Assembly: GCA_038043185.1 (NCBI GenBank) | Contig: JBBTCO010000004.1 | Location: 1 to 64,000, forward strand | Length of the DNA stretch: 64,000 nucleotides | Direction of reading: 5' to 3' | Source of the DNA: UBA5009 sp038043185 | Lineage (GTDB): Bacteria; Bdellovibrionota; Bdellovibrionia; Bdellovibrionales; Bdellovibrionaceae | Shown here: positions 1 through 8,521 of the stretch, piece after piece | How positions within the stretch are numbered: position 1 is the first letter of the stretch | Layout of the letters: the number at the start of each line of letters is the position of its first letter | Made by a program: the position numbers and the translations under genes | The notes under the pieces: model-generated | Told to the model about the DNA's origin: nothing | Database searches by the model: none | What the model saw: only the letters and a program-made list of their open reading frames with translations

Positions 1-147
1 GAGGATTAAAAAGAAAAAATAACCGCTAACCTGACAGCATTGACCGATACCCCCACAAACCAATAGGAGAGCAAAAACTCTGCACAGGGCAAAGGCACTA
101 AAGATTTAAGTCGCCATGGGTCCGGGGCTCGAAAGCGCCCCGCCATT
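1..147. other. Non-coding left edge with GC hairpin
   Basis: No gene is recognisable here. A 6-bp hairpin (CGGGGC at 123-128 with GCCCCG at 137-142, loop TCGAAAGC) lies just past the stop of the minus-strand HD gene. It lacks a good T-run on either strand, so it is only a weak terminator candidate. I compared the segment by eye with the 3' ends of tmRNA, SRP RNA and RNase P RNA and found no convincing match. A gene cut by the left edge cannot be excluded. Confidence 0.3.
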
Positions 148-1437
148 TCAATTAATCTTCGTCTGCTTCAAAAATCTCTCAGCCTCAATATACTGCTCGG
201 GCGCAACATAAAGACGATCGATAATCCTGGTGCCCTCATACTTCGAGAAAATCTGCGTGGATTGATTGATCGGAGTAGGCACGTCCCAATAATCGTATTG
301 GTCACGGACGTAAATATCTAAAGCTTTATCTTCGGGGGAGCCCGAATGGTATTTAGAGAGTCGAGCTTTTGACGAAGCCCAAATCACTTCGATATTGCGG
401 GCTTCAAGAGCTTTTTTGACCAACTCGGGACGGGGACTGTCGGAAGTGTTGTGCATTTCTAAAAGAACTTTGAAAGGTCTTCGCTCTGAAACTCGCTTAG
501 CCCATGGATTTGTCACGTTTGAAAGATGTTCGTGCAATTTGTAATCGTTGTAGCCGATGTATTCTTTGATATTCCCGGGCAAAATGAATTTGCAATCAGC
601 AGATGCTAAGTAGCGATTGAGCATTTCTTCATAAATGATGCTTTTGTGATGAAAATAAACCATCAAATGCATGTGATGACGGGAAATTAAAAAATCATCA
701 AAAGAATAAAGCGCTCTTCGATTCAGTGCTAAAAACATTTTTCCTTCGACGACATGAAAAGTTAGATTTTGAATGAGCCATTCCAAATCGACGCGACCAT
801 AGTTTGTGCCGCAGTAATAAGAATCTCTTTCGAGATAATCCATGCGATCAACGTCAAGCTCCGAGCTGACAATCTGACTTAGAATCGGGCGAAAATCAAA
901 ATCCCCATCCTTAAAAAAATCATCCGACACTTTCAAAGTCTTATCGACCAGTGCGGCTACGTGCAAAGGCAGAAGATCATGGAAATTCTTTTTAATGGAT
1001 TCAGCGATACTGGATTCAGTGATTAACTTAATCGTATAATCTTCATGATTAGCGCGACGATTATTCTGACTTCGATCTGAGTAAGCTTGTATGTCGAGAC
1101 TCTTTAATAGAGGCATCACTTGTTCGGTGGAATGACTTAAAGGTCCATGGCCAACATCGTGAAGAAGTGCCGCAAGCCTAACCGCATGTCGCAGTCTTAG
1201 TTTTGTCGAATTTTTCGTGAAGGGATAGGCCCTGAAAATAGAATCAAAAGTCAGCCCGGCTAAATGACAAACACCCAAAGAATGAAGATAACGATTGTGA
1301 GTGGCGCCAGGAAAACTAAATTCCGAAAATCCCAATTGTTTTATAGCTCTTAGGCGTTGGTATTCTGGAGTATCCAGAATAGATACTTCAGCTTCTGAAA
1401 AATACATAGAGCCGTGCAGGGGATCGCGAATTTCCAT
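148..1437 (-). CDS. HD-domain phosphohydrolase (dGTPase/SAMHD1-like)
   Basis: A 429-aa protein of the HD superfamily. It likely hydrolyses a nucleotide or another phosphomonoester in the cytoplasm; the substrate is not readable from sequence. Visible metal ligands are H47 and H52 (HNRYLHSLG), the doublet H93-D94 in LLHDVGHGPLSHS, and a later ELDVDRMDYLERD segment typical of the SAMHD1/YdhJ-like branch rather than of HD-GYP phosphodiesterases. The N-terminus IRDPLHGSMYFSEAE is also characteristic of that branch. The ATG is well placed and the gene is divergent from the flagellin genes. A dNTPase role is family knowledge, not shown here. Confidence 0.85.
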   Translation of the reverse strand: MEIRDPLHGSMYFSEAEVSILDTPEYQRLRAIKQLGFSEFSFPGATHNRYLHSLGVCHLAGLTFDSIFRAYPFTKNSTKLRLRHAVRLAALLHDVGHGPLSHSTEQVMPLLKSLDIQAYSDRSQNNRRANHEDYTIKLITESSIAESIKKNFHDLLPLHVAALVDKTLKVSDDFFKDGDFDFRPILSQIVSSELDVDRMDYLERDSYYCGTNYGRVDLEWLIQNLTFHVVEGKMFLALNRRALYSFDDFLISRHHMHLMVYFHHKSIIYEEMLNRYLASADCKFILPGNIKEYIGYNDYKLHEHLSNVTNPWAKRVSERRPFKVLLEMHNTSDSPRPELVKKALEARNIEVIWASSKARLSKYHSGSPEDKALDIYVRDQYDYWDVPTPINQSTQIFSKYEGTRIIDRLYVAPEQYIEAERFLKQTKIN

Positions 1438-1489
1438 AGAATGGATTTAAATCACTTTGGGCCTTTAGTCTAGATTTTCTCATTTTGGC

Positions 1490-1517
1490 TCAAGTTTTTT
1501 CGTTAGTGTTCCGAACT
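1490..1517 (+). promoter_or_regulatory. Candidate sigma-28 (FliA) promoter of flagellin 1
   Basis: TCAAGTTT (1490-1497) matches the sigma-28 -35 consensus TAAAGTTT at 7 of 8 positions. It is followed after 12 nt by TCCGAACT (1510-1517), which shares the CCGA core of the GCCGATAA -10 element. The 14-nt string GTTCCGAACTGAGA (1508-1521) recurs exactly upstream of the second flagellin at 2705-2718. That leaves a leader of about 85-90 nt. The assignment is by consensus match only. Confidence 0.6.
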
Positions 1518-1543
1518 GAGACGTAAGAGCAATTTTACCCATC

Positions 1544-1604
1544 GGAGTTCATAATGAACTCCCCGGTCTCATGGAATGAGACTGTGCATCTTCAAGGAGG
1601 AGGA
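1544..1604 (+). promoter_or_regulatory. Three-hairpin flagellin 1 leader, CsrA-like sites
   Basis: Three consecutive stem-loops lie between promoter and start codon. The first is GGAGTTCAT (1544-1552) with ATGAACTCC (1554-1562). The second is GTCTC (1566-1570) with GAGAC (1578-1582), loop ATGGAAT. The third is TCTTC (1589-1593) with GAGGA (1600-1604), loop AAGGAG. The last two present GGA in the loop, and the third holds the Shine-Dalgarno of the gene. CsrA-family proteins are known to bind A(N)GGA in hairpin loops and to block translation, for example of hag in Bacillus. That CsrA acts here is inference. Confidence 0.5.
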
Positions 1605-1610
1605 CGAGTT

Positions 1611-2456
1611 ATGGGTTTACGTATTAATACAAACACGGCTTCGTTAAATGCCCAAAAAGTACTTTGGGGAACGAAGATTAGTCTTGATAAGAGCATGGAA
1701 AAGCTCGCATCAGGATTCCGCATCAACCGCGCTGGGGACGATGCTGCCGGGCTAGCGATTTCTGAGAATTTAAGAGCTCAGATTCGCGGTCTGAAGCAAG
1801 CTTCCCGGAATGCCCAAGATGGTATCTCACTCGTGCAAGTCGCAGAGGGATCGATGAACGAAATTTCATCAATCTTAATTCGGCTTCGTGAGCTCGGGGT
1901 CCAGGCTGCCTCAGACACGATCGGTCCTGTTGAAAGACAGTTCCTGAACGTGGAGTATGATCAGCTGGTCTCAGAGATTGACCGGATATCAGAAGGTACT
2001 GAGTTCAACGGAACTCAACTTTTGGCCGGAGTCGGGTCTATCCTCGATTTCCAGGTGGGCACGCGAAATAATCCAGAAATCGATCGGATCTCTTTTGATG
2101 CTTCAAAAGCCGATGCGAATTCAGCAGCTCTCGGTGTAAACCTGACGAGTGTGGCCGATAAAGCCTCAGCTCAAAATGCCTTGTCGGCGATCGACAGCGC
2201 TATTGTCAGCGTTTCAGCGATGAGAGCGGATTTTGGTGCCATCCAGAATCGTCTGCAGTCCACAGTCAGTAATATCCAGGTCGGAGTAGAGAATATGGCA
2301 GCAGCCAATTCACGGATCCGAGATGTCGATGTCGCTGAAGAGACTTCAGAGATGACTAGAAATAATATATTGTTGCAGGCAGGAACCTCGGTTCTCGCTC
2401 AAGCAAACCAGCAGTCTAATGTCGCACTTGGACTCTTGAATAAGTCATTTCAGTAA
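1611..2456 (+). CDS. fliC: Flagellin (first of tandem pair)
   Basis: A 281-aa flagellin, the filament subunit exported by the flagellar type III system. The N-terminal D0/D1 segment runs from GLRINTNTASLNAQ through LASGFRINRAGDDAAGLAIS, and the C-terminal D0/D1 contains SRIRDVDVAEETSEMTRNNILLQAG. The middle is short, so the variable D2/D3 domains are essentially absent. An in-frame ATG exists at 1554, but the start at 1611 is preferred: AAGGAGGAGG lies just upstream and the protein then begins MGLRI like its neighbour. It is expressed from a sigma-28-like promoter with a structured leader. A second flagellin follows about 340 bp downstream. Confidence 0.93.
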   Translation: MGLRINTNTASLNAQKVLWGTKISLDKSMEKLASGFRINRAGDDAAGLAISENLRAQIRGLKQASRNAQDGISLVQVAEGSMNEISSILIRLRELGVQAASDTIGPVERQFLNVEYDQLVSEIDRISEGTEFNGTQLLAGVGSILDFQVGTRNNPEIDRISFDASKADANSAALGVNLTSVADKASAQNALSAIDSAIVSVSAMRADFGAIQNRLQSTVSNIQVGVENMAAANSRIRDVDVAEETSEMTRNNILLQAGTSVLAQANQQSNVALGLLNKSFQ

Positions 2457-2568
2457 CTAATAGTTTCTGATGATTGACTGGTTCTCGATCTTGATAGATC
2501 AAGATCACCCTCAAGAAGCCCAAGCAGGCCATAACGGTCAGCTGTACTTTGATCTGTTTCCTGCGCAA

Positions 2569-2597
2569 GGGCCCACAATTTGTGGGTCCTTATTTTC
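2569..2597 (+). terminator. Rho-independent terminator after flagellin 1
   Basis: GGGCCCACAA (2569-2578) pairs with TTGTGGGTCC (2580-2589, one G-T pair, effective loop ATT), followed by TTATTTT. A second dyad, GATCTTGAT with ATCAAGATC, lies near 2487-2506 just after the stop codon and may protect the transcript 3' end. The remaining bases up to 2690 contain nothing else I can support; a 71-codon open frame at 2470-2685 runs through both hairpins. Confidence 0.7.
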
Positions 2598-2687
2598 AAT
2601 TCAATCTAATTTAATAGGACTTCCCTTTGTCCTGTTCCCTTTTTTTACATCCAGTAAATTAAATCGACACATTTTTAAAAACTAGAC

Positions 2688-2714
2688 TCAACTCTAAACC
2701 AATCGTTCCGAACT
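2688..2714 (+). promoter_or_regulatory. Candidate sigma-28 promoter of flagellin 2
   Basis: TCAACTCT (2688-2695), an 11-nt spacer and TCCGAACT (2707-2714) give a sigma-28-like arrangement. The 14-nt block GTTCCGAACTGAGA (2705-2718) is identical to that before flagellin 1. The -35 match is weaker than in the first promoter (5 of 8), which could mean lower activity. Confidence 0.55.
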
Positions 2715-2727
2715 GAGATATGTAGCG

Positions 2728-2782
2728 GGATCTAGTATGGATCCTAAGTGGCCAAATGGAAGGCCAACATCAAGGAGGATGT
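2728..2782 (+). promoter_or_regulatory. Three-hairpin flagellin 2 leader, CsrA-like sites
   Basis: Three stem-loops parallel those of flagellin 1. The first is GGATC (2728-2732) with GATCC (2740-2744). The second is TGGCC (2749-2753) with GGCCA (2762-2766), loop AAATGGAA. The third is ACATC (2767-2771) with GATGT (2778-2782), loop AAGGAG. Stems two and three abut. Stem sequences differ from flagellin 1 while the loop cores ATGGAA and AAGGAG are kept, so structure plus loop appears to be what is conserved. This is the signature of paired CsrA/RsmA-type sites; the protein partner is inferred. Confidence 0.5.
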
Positions 2783-2785
2783 GAA

Positions 2786-2800
2786 ATGCAAGGAGGATAA
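2786..2800 (+). CDS. Possible 4-codon leader ORF (MQGG)
   Basis: ATG CAA GGA GGA TAA sits 9 nt after the AAGGAG of the third leader hairpin. Its TAA stop directly abuts the flagellin 2 ATG at 2801, and the two GGA codons form the flagellin Shine-Dalgarno. If translated, it would couple opening of the upstream hairpin to flagellin initiation. It may equally be a by-product of two nearby Shine-Dalgarno copies; nothing here proves translation. Confidence 0.25.
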   Translation: MQGG

Positions 2801-3634
2801 ATGGGTTTACGTATTATGACCAATGTGAGTGCCCTGAATGCACAGAAAAATCTGTACATGACTGGCATCAATCTGAACAAGTCGATGGCGCGATTATCAT
2901 CTGGCCAAAGAATCAATCAGGCAGCTGACGATGCTGCAGGACTCGCGATCTCTGAGAACTTAAAAGCTCAGATCCGAGGACTAAGACAAGCGAACCGAAA
3001 TGCCAATGATGGTATTTCCTTGGTTCAAATTGCTGAGGGAAGTTTGAACGAAGTTTCAAACATGCTGATTCGCCTCAGGGAACTAGGTATCCAAGCCGCT
3101 TCGGACACGATCGGCGATACCGAAAGAAAATTCCTAGACGTTGAGTACCAGCAACTCAAATCAGAGATTCAACGGGTGACCGAATCAACTCAGTACAATG
3201 GCTACGATTTATTGAATGGAACAGGTTCTATTATCGACATCCAAGTGGGTGTAAATAATGATCCATTCAAAGATCGCATCTCATTTAATGCGGGGGCGGC
3301 GAACTCGACTCTTGAAGCCTTGGGAATGGTTGCAGAAACTGTTGGTACGAAAGAGGGCGCACAAACCACTTTGTCCGTGCTCGACGATGCAATGACTTCG
3401 GTCAATGCGATCCGAGCCAATTTCGGAGCCATGCAAAACCGATTGCAATCAACCTCAAGCAATTTGCTGATTTATGACGAAAACATGTCAGCAGCTAATT
3501 CGCGAATTCGGGATGCCGATATCGCAGCCGAAAGTACCGAGATGGTGAGAAATAATATTCTCATGCAGGCGGGTACAGCGATTCTTGGGCAAGCCAACCA
3601 AGTGAATCAATTAGCACTGAAATTGTTAGGTTAA
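2801..3634 (+). CDS. fliC: Flagellin (second of tandem pair)
   Basis: A 277-aa flagellin paralogous to the upstream copy. It begins GLRIMTNVSALNAQKNLYMTG and has the D1 motif LSSGQRINQAADDAAGLAIS and C-terminal SRIRDADIAAESTEMVRNNI. Like its neighbour it has almost no variable domain, so filaments would have a thin, smooth surface. AAGGAGG at 2790-2796 precedes the ATG by 4 nt. The next gene is convergent. Multiple flagellins are usual in Bdellovibrio-type sheathed flagella; whether this copy is major or minor cannot be read from sequence. Confidence 0.93.
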   Translation: MGLRIMTNVSALNAQKNLYMTGINLNKSMARLSSGQRINQAADDAAGLAISENLKAQIRGLRQANRNANDGISLVQIAEGSLNEVSNMLIRLRELGIQAASDTIGDTERKFLDVEYQQLKSEIQRVTESTQYNGYDLLNGTGSIIDIQVGVNNDPFKDRISFNAGAANSTLEALGMVAETVGTKEGAQTTLSVLDDAMTSVNAIRANFGAMQNRLQSTSSNLLIYDENMSAANSRIRDADIAAESTEMVRNNILMQAGTAILGQANQVNQLALKLLG

Positions 3635-3670
3635 TTTTTATTCTTTTCGATTTTAAAACCCTCCTTGCAA

Positions 3671-4453
3671 TCAGAGGATTTGGTTATTAACCATTTCCTC
3701 TGTTATCTTTAGCCAAAGCTGAGGATTTAAAAGTTCACTTCCCAAAAGCCATACGGGCTCGGCCTCTTTGGATTTTCCTGATCTTGCTTCCGAAGGAAGA
3801 AAACCGGTACCTCCTGGACTTTTGAACCATTCTTTACGAATCACCAATGAATTTGAAATCAACATATGTTTAAAACTACTTTGAGTTTTTCTATCGGACT
3901 GACCATATTCAAAAGTACTCATCACAGAAAAATCTTTATGAGTTTGAACCTTCTCAAGATGTTGAAAGCCAAGCTCAAGACAATGATGAGTTTTTTTTCG
4001 TCCAGGCTGTTTTGAAGAAAGAATTAAATCTAGGTTGCCGTTTAAAAAATTGGCATCCAGTTCGCTGAGATCATAAATGTCTAAAAATATTTTATGTATA
4101 CCAATAGAATCAAAACACATTTTTGCCAACTTCAATGCCGTGGGAGCAAGACCTTCCAAAGTCCCCAGGTGCACTTCTGAAACCATCTGATCTTTGCTGA
4201 CTGAAAAAAGATCAAGTTCCAACCGCTTTGCCGATTTTTCAAAAATCTGTGCTAAATGTCGAGCCGCCGGAGTCCAGCCGGATTTTCTTTTGGTGGATCG
4301 ATCCAACAAAACAATTTTTAATTCCAATTCAATTTTAGCAATAATTCGAGACAACTGCGGTTGACTAAGACCAACATGCAGAGCCGCTGCGGAAAGATTT
4401 TTAAAATTAACAGACTTTGCAAGCACGCTGAGTTCATAAAAAATTTGCTGCAT
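3671..4453 (-). CDS. LysR-family transcriptional regulator, short
   Basis: A 260-aa protein with an N-terminal LysR winged helix-turn-helix. The segment from FYELSVLAKSVNFKNLSAAA to LSQPQLSRIIAKIELEL is the HTH, followed by LLDRSTKRKSGWTPAA. The effector-binding part is shorter than the usual total of about 300 residues and matches the family weakly, so ligand and targets are unknown. It is the last gene after RNase R and the UbiB-like gene, starting 2 nt past the UbiB stop, so it is probably co-transcribed. It does not sit divergent from a target gene as LysR regulators often do. Confidence 0.75.
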   Translation of the reverse strand: MQQIFYELSVLAKSVNFKNLSAAALHVGLSQPQLSRIIAKIELELKIVLLDRSTKRKSGWTPAARHLAQIFEKSAKRLELDLFSVSKDQMVSEVHLGTLEGLAPTALKLAKMCFDSIGIHKIFLDIYDLSELDANFLNGNLDLILSSKQPGRKKTHHCLELGFQHLEKVQTHKDFSVMSTFEYGQSDRKTQSSFKHMLISNSLVIRKEWFKSPGGTGFLPSEARSGKSKEAEPVWLLGSELLNPQLWLKITEEMVNNQIL

Positions 4454-4455
4454 AT

Positions 4456-6132
4456 TTAAGGTTTCCTGATGTAGTTAAAAAAACCAACAACGCCCAAAAT
4501 GCCGGCCAAGGAATAAAGAATAAATGTCAACATAGGCATGCCTAACATCAATTCTTGATTGGGATGAACATAGACTAAACTGCCACTCAAAATCAATGCA
4601 GCAATAACAACGCCAAGGAAAAGAAGATTAAATGAAGACTCGATGGATCTCTTCATGTCTTCCAACTCAACCAATTGAAAACGGAAGTGATGATTGGGTG
4701 AGTTTAATTTTCGAATCAAGAAATTCAATTGTCGAGGCAAGGCATTCAAGAAATTTTTTGATTCCCGCGCTACCTGCGACATATCATGGGCAATTTTACT
4801 TGGATCAAATTGATGTTTGATTAAATCAGCAGAAAATTCCAATGAGTATTGAAGAAAATCAAATCCCGGAGAAATTTTTCTGCCGATACCTTCAATCGCA
4901 ATAATCGATTTAAAGAACATCATCAGCTCGCTAGGTACAACCAAACGATGGCGAGCGGCGATACCCGCCGATGTCATAAGTAGTTTACCCAGGTTTACAT
5001 TTTTTAAGGTTAAACCATAGTGGGGCGCGATCAGTTCGCGAAGTTCGCGGGCAAAAAGATCAACATTAATTTGATCCGTAAAGGGAGCCAAATCGACATA
5101 TTCATAAGCAAGACGTTCGTAATCTTCTTTGGACAGCGCAAAAAGCATGTTGGCGATCGCCGTTTGAGTCTTAGGATTTAGACGCCCAACCAGGCCAAAA
5201 TCGATCAGTCCAATATGATTGTTGGGTAAAACAAAAAAATTTCCAGCATGCAGATCGCCATGAAAGAGTCCATCTATAAATACCATTTTCAAGTAAGCGG
5301 AAAGTCCCAGCTTGATAATTTCTTGAGGAGCGATGGTTTCCTGATGTAAAGCTCTGTCATCTGACAAGGGGATCCCGGTCATCATCTGCATCACCAGAAT
5401 TTTTTCGGTTGTCAGTTCGTAATAAACTTTTGGAATTCGCACTTCTGGTCGCGAGGAAAAGTGCTCTTGAAAACGACGAATATTATTAGCCTCAACAATG
5501 AAATTCGTTTCCAGCTCTAAGGATTTAAAATACTCATCGACAATGGCCAAAGGATTAAACATACGAGTTTCAGGAACATATTTATAAAGTAATTCGGCCA
5601 GGAAATACAAAACTCCCAGATCATCATTGATGACTTGAAGAATGCCAGGGCGTTGCACTTTGATGACCACATCTTCTCCGGTCAATAATTGTGCGGCGTG
5701 AACTTGGGCGATACTGGCAGATCCCAAAGGATGAGGGTCGATGCGAAGAAATTTTGTTTTATAATCGGGACCTAGTTCCTTCAGTAAAACAGCTTCGATT
5801 GTTTCGAATGGCAATGGATTTACACTGGCATGAAGCTTGGTGAATTCGACGACGTATTCTTGCGGAACTAAATCAGGTCGCGTCGCCAAAAGTTGACCTA
5901 ACTTTACAAATGTTGGTCCCAGTTCCTCGAAAGACATGCGCACACGTTCAGCGACCGAGAAGTTCTCGATTTCCGAAGAGGCGCTCATTCGCTCTAGAAG
6001 AAATTGCCCCAAACGAATTTGTTCCAAAAGTTTATGAAAGCCATGTTTAGCAAATACGCTGGCGATGGTGCGAAGTCTTGACGCATTTTTGAGAGTCTTT
6101 CCGAAGGGATTTTCTCTTAAACTAAAAGCCAC
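4456..6132 (-). CDS. ABC1/AarF/UbiB kinase-like membrane protein
   Basis: A 558-aa member of the atypical kinase family that supports ubiquinone biosynthesis or lipid/quinone handling. The diagnostic KxGQ motif is at about residues 77-80 (FVKLGQLLATRPDLVP). An Ala-rich loop LGSASIAQVH is near 136-145, the nucleotide-loop lysine is in VIKVQRPG near 158, the catalytic loop is FHGDLHAGNFF near 290, and DFG is in LIDFGLVGRL. Two hydrophobic segments at the C-terminus are predicted to anchor it in the inner membrane. No other ubi genes are nearby, so the precise pathway is left open. Confidence 0.88.
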   Translation of the reverse strand: MAFSLRENPFGKTLKNASRLRTIASVFAKHGFHKLLEQIRLGQFLLERMSASSEIENFSVAERVRMSFEELGPTFVKLGQLLATRPDLVPQEYVVEFTKLHASVNPLPFETIEAVLLKELGPDYKTKFLRIDPHPLGSASIAQVHAAQLLTGEDVVIKVQRPGILQVINDDLGVLYFLAELLYKYVPETRMFNPLAIVDEYFKSLELETNFIVEANNIRRFQEHFSSRPEVRIPKVYYELTTEKILVMQMMTGIPLSDDRALHQETIAPQEIIKLGLSAYLKMVFIDGLFHGDLHAGNFFVLPNNHIGLIDFGLVGRLNPKTQTAIANMLFALSKEDYERLAYEYVDLAPFTDQINVDLFARELRELIAPHYGLTLKNVNLGKLLMTSAGIAARHRLVVPSELMMFFKSIIAIEGIGRKISPGFDFLQYSLEFSADLIKHQFDPSKIAHDMSQVARESKNFLNALPRQLNFLIRKLNSPNHHFRFQLVELEDMKRSIESSFNLLFLGVVIAALILSGSLVYVHPNQELMLGMPMLTFILYSLAGILGVVGFFNYIRKP

Positions 6133-6149
6133 GTTTTAAAATTCCTTTA

Positions 6150-8495
6150 TTACCGACTGTAAATCTTAAAGCGAAGACCACTGCGGGGATTTTTCGAAGA
6201 TTTTTTTCGTGATGGGCGGTCCTCATCCCGACGATCTGGTTTGCCTTCTTCGTTTTCTCCTCGTTGTTGCGTCCGCTTTTGATTAGCTCTTTGTTCAACG
6301 GCTTGATCTAATTTTTCAAAAAGAGTTTTTTTGTCTTTAGCACGAATCGGTTCCATGACGACTTTTTCTTGGTATCTTTGCGTGGGTTTTTCTTTTCTTT
6401 TTTGCATCTCCGGCTTGCGCGATTTTGCATTTTGTTCGCGAGATTTTTCGCCACTGCGATCTTTATCTCGGCCACGATCCTTACTTCGTCCGCGATCTCT
6501 ATCGCGTCCACGACTTTTTTCTGGACGACGATCTTTTCGTTGCTCCTTACGATCTGCAGATTGCCCTGGGGATTTCGCCGGAGCATCTTTGAGTAAAAAA
6601 TTAATTTGTCCCAGATTATGATCTGCGGACTCGACACGGATCTGCAAAGTATCTCCGATCGAGTAGCTTTTTCCCGAGCGACGGGCATAAAGTCGCAGTT
6701 TTTCTTCATCGTATTCCAATTTGTCTTTGGCTAAATCTTCGATGCGAACCAATCCATCGATATCATATTCGCGAAGTAAAACGAAAACCCCAAAACGAGC
6801 CACAGAGCTGATCACTCCGTCGAATTCTTGTCCGACAAATTTTTCCATGAAACGGGCTTTTTTAATGGCTTGAATTTGTCTTTCCGCTTTGACAGATCGT
6901 TGTTCACAAGCAGAGAGCCAAGTGCCCGCTTGGATCAATTGATCTTCATCCATGCGTTGATAGCCCATTTTTGGATGGACTAAACTTTTAAGCAGACGAT
7001 GAACAATTAAATCCGGATAACGTCGGATCGGCGAAGTGAAATGGGTGTAGTTTTCGAAGCCTAAACCAAAATGCCCAAGATTATTAGGACTGTATTTGGC
7101 TTGGCTCATCGAGCGAAGAGTTAAAATATTCAAAGCCAAAGCGGCGGGTTTGCCAGAAAATTCTTGCAATGCTTTGGTTAGCCTTTTTTGCAATTTACCA
7201 CTATTAAGACTGATGTTGCCACCGAAGCTTTTCAAATAGCCTTCCAGCAAACGAATCGCATCGGCATTCGGAGCTTCATGGACGCGATAGATAGCAGGAA
7301 TTTCTTTTTTAACAAAAAATTCGGCCACGGCAACATTGGCCGCAAGCATAAGTTCTTCAATTAAGCGATGAGCGAAGAGTCTTTCGGAACGAATCACATC
7401 GACCGGCACACCCGAGGCATCAATTTCAAGTTGAGTTTCAGGAATTTCCAAATCAAGGCTGCCATCTTTAAATCTTTTTGCCATCAGGATTTTTGCTAAG
7501 TCCGCACAGCGAAGAATATTTTCTTCGACGTGTTTTAATTTAGCGACGTCGTTTCCTTCGATGATTTCTTGGGCTTCTCCATAAGTTACCCGCGCCTGAC
7601 TTTGCATGACCGCTTCATAAAATTTCGAAGAAAGCTTTTCGCCGGTAAAATCAAATTCAATTTCCGAAACCAAACAAAGTCGTGGCACCTGCGGCATCAA
7701 GGAACAAAGTCCATTACTTAAAACCTCAGGTAACATAGGAACAACAAAGTTAGGAAAATAAACCGAAGTCCCACGCTCGTAAGCTTCTTTATCTATCGCT
7801 GTGCCAGGGCGGACATAATGGCTGACGTCGGCAATGGCAACATACAGTCGAAATCCCTGAGGCGAAGTTTCCACATATACGGCATCATCAAAATCTTTAG
7901 CCGTAACGCCATCAATTGTTATAAGAGTTTTTTTTCTAAGGTCCACACGGTGAGCATAATCTTTTTCCTCTGGGACAGTTTTGAAAGCTTTGGCTTCAGC
8001 TTCAACTTCCGGTGGAAAAACATTGGGAATTTGATTGGAATAAATAACCCGACGGAGGTCATTCATTGGTTCTGCCGATGAGCCTATGACTTCAATGATA
8101 CGACCAAGAAAGGGTTTGTCTTCGTTGGGAAATTGCAAGACTTCGGCGGCAACCAATTCGCCTTTTTGCGCATTTTTTGTATCGGTCATGGGAATTCGTA
8201 AGTCTTGTCCCCAAGCATGAGACTCATCTTTAATGAAACCAAATTTTTCATTCAGCGGGAAAAACTGTCCGACCACATGTTTAGTCCCACGAGATATAAT
8301 TTCTAAAATTTCGCCGCGGAAACGTTCTCCCCCTTTTTCGGGTTCAACTTGGATTAAAACTTTATCATTAGTCAAAATCCCACTCATGGACTGGCGGGGA
8401 ATGTAAACATCGGGATGGTCATGGTCTTCGGGTACGAAAAATCCGAATCCGTCAGGATGTCTTTTGACTAAGCCGCGTAGAGTTTTTTTCTTCAT
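6150..8495 (-). CDS. rnr: Ribonuclease R (RNB family exoribonuclease)
   Basis: A 781-aa 3'-to-5' exoribonuclease for structured RNA. The N-terminal cold-shock-like part is GLVKRHPDGFGFFVPEDHDHPDVYIP. The central RNB domain has the acidic cluster TIDGVTAKDFDDAVYV and HFTSPIRRYPDLIVHR. An S1 domain (FDGVISSVARFGVFVLLREYDIDGL) follows. The last 140 or so residues form a very charged Arg/Lys/Asp/Glu tail, as in many RNase R proteins but long here. ATG at 8495 is chosen over an in-frame TTG at 8507 because GAAAGGA lies 5 nt upstream of it. The UbiB-like gene follows after 17 nt. Confidence 0.93.
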   Translation of the reverse strand: MKKKTLRGLVKRHPDGFGFFVPEDHDHPDVYIPRQSMSGILTNDKVLIQVEPEKGGERFRGEILEIISRGTKHVVGQFFPLNEKFGFIKDESHAWGQDLRIPMTDTKNAQKGELVAAEVLQFPNEDKPFLGRIIEVIGSSAEPMNDLRRVIYSNQIPNVFPPEVEAEAKAFKTVPEEKDYAHRVDLRKKTLITIDGVTAKDFDDAVYVETSPQGFRLYVAIADVSHYVRPGTAIDKEAYERGTSVYFPNFVVPMLPEVLSNGLCSLMPQVPRLCLVSEIEFDFTGEKLSSKFYEAVMQSQARVTYGEAQEIIEGNDVAKLKHVEENILRCADLAKILMAKRFKDGSLDLEIPETQLEIDASGVPVDVIRSERLFAHRLIEELMLAANVAVAEFFVKKEIPAIYRVHEAPNADAIRLLEGYLKSFGGNISLNSGKLQKRLTKALQEFSGKPAALALNILTLRSMSQAKYSPNNLGHFGLGFENYTHFTSPIRRYPDLIVHRLLKSLVHPKMGYQRMDEDQLIQAGTWLSACEQRSVKAERQIQAIKKARFMEKFVGQEFDGVISSVARFGVFVLLREYDIDGLVRIEDLAKDKLEYDEEKLRLYARRSGKSYSIGDTLQIRVESADHNLGQINFLLKDAPAKSPGQSADRKEQRKDRRPEKSRGRDRDRGRSKDRGRDKDRSGEKSREQNAKSRKPEMQKRKEKPTQRYQEKVVMEPIRAKDKKTLFEKLDQAVEQRANQKRTQQRGENEEGKPDRRDEDRPSRKKSSKNPRSGLRFKIYSR

Positions 8496-8521
8496 AAATC
8501 CTTTCAAATAACGTAGCTAGA

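Noticed and set aside
1..147. 3' end of tmRNA, SRP RNA or RNase P RNA
   Set aside because: The hairpin lacks an acceptor stem and none of the diagnostic segments I know is present.
2470..2685. 71-codon open frame after flagellin 1
   Set aside because: It runs through two hairpins including a clear terminator, has no ribosome binding site and no protein-like pattern.
6308..6709. Lys-rich frames on both strands inside the RNase R tail
   Set aside because: Low-complexity shadow frames produced by the Arg/Lys-coding repeats of the real gene.
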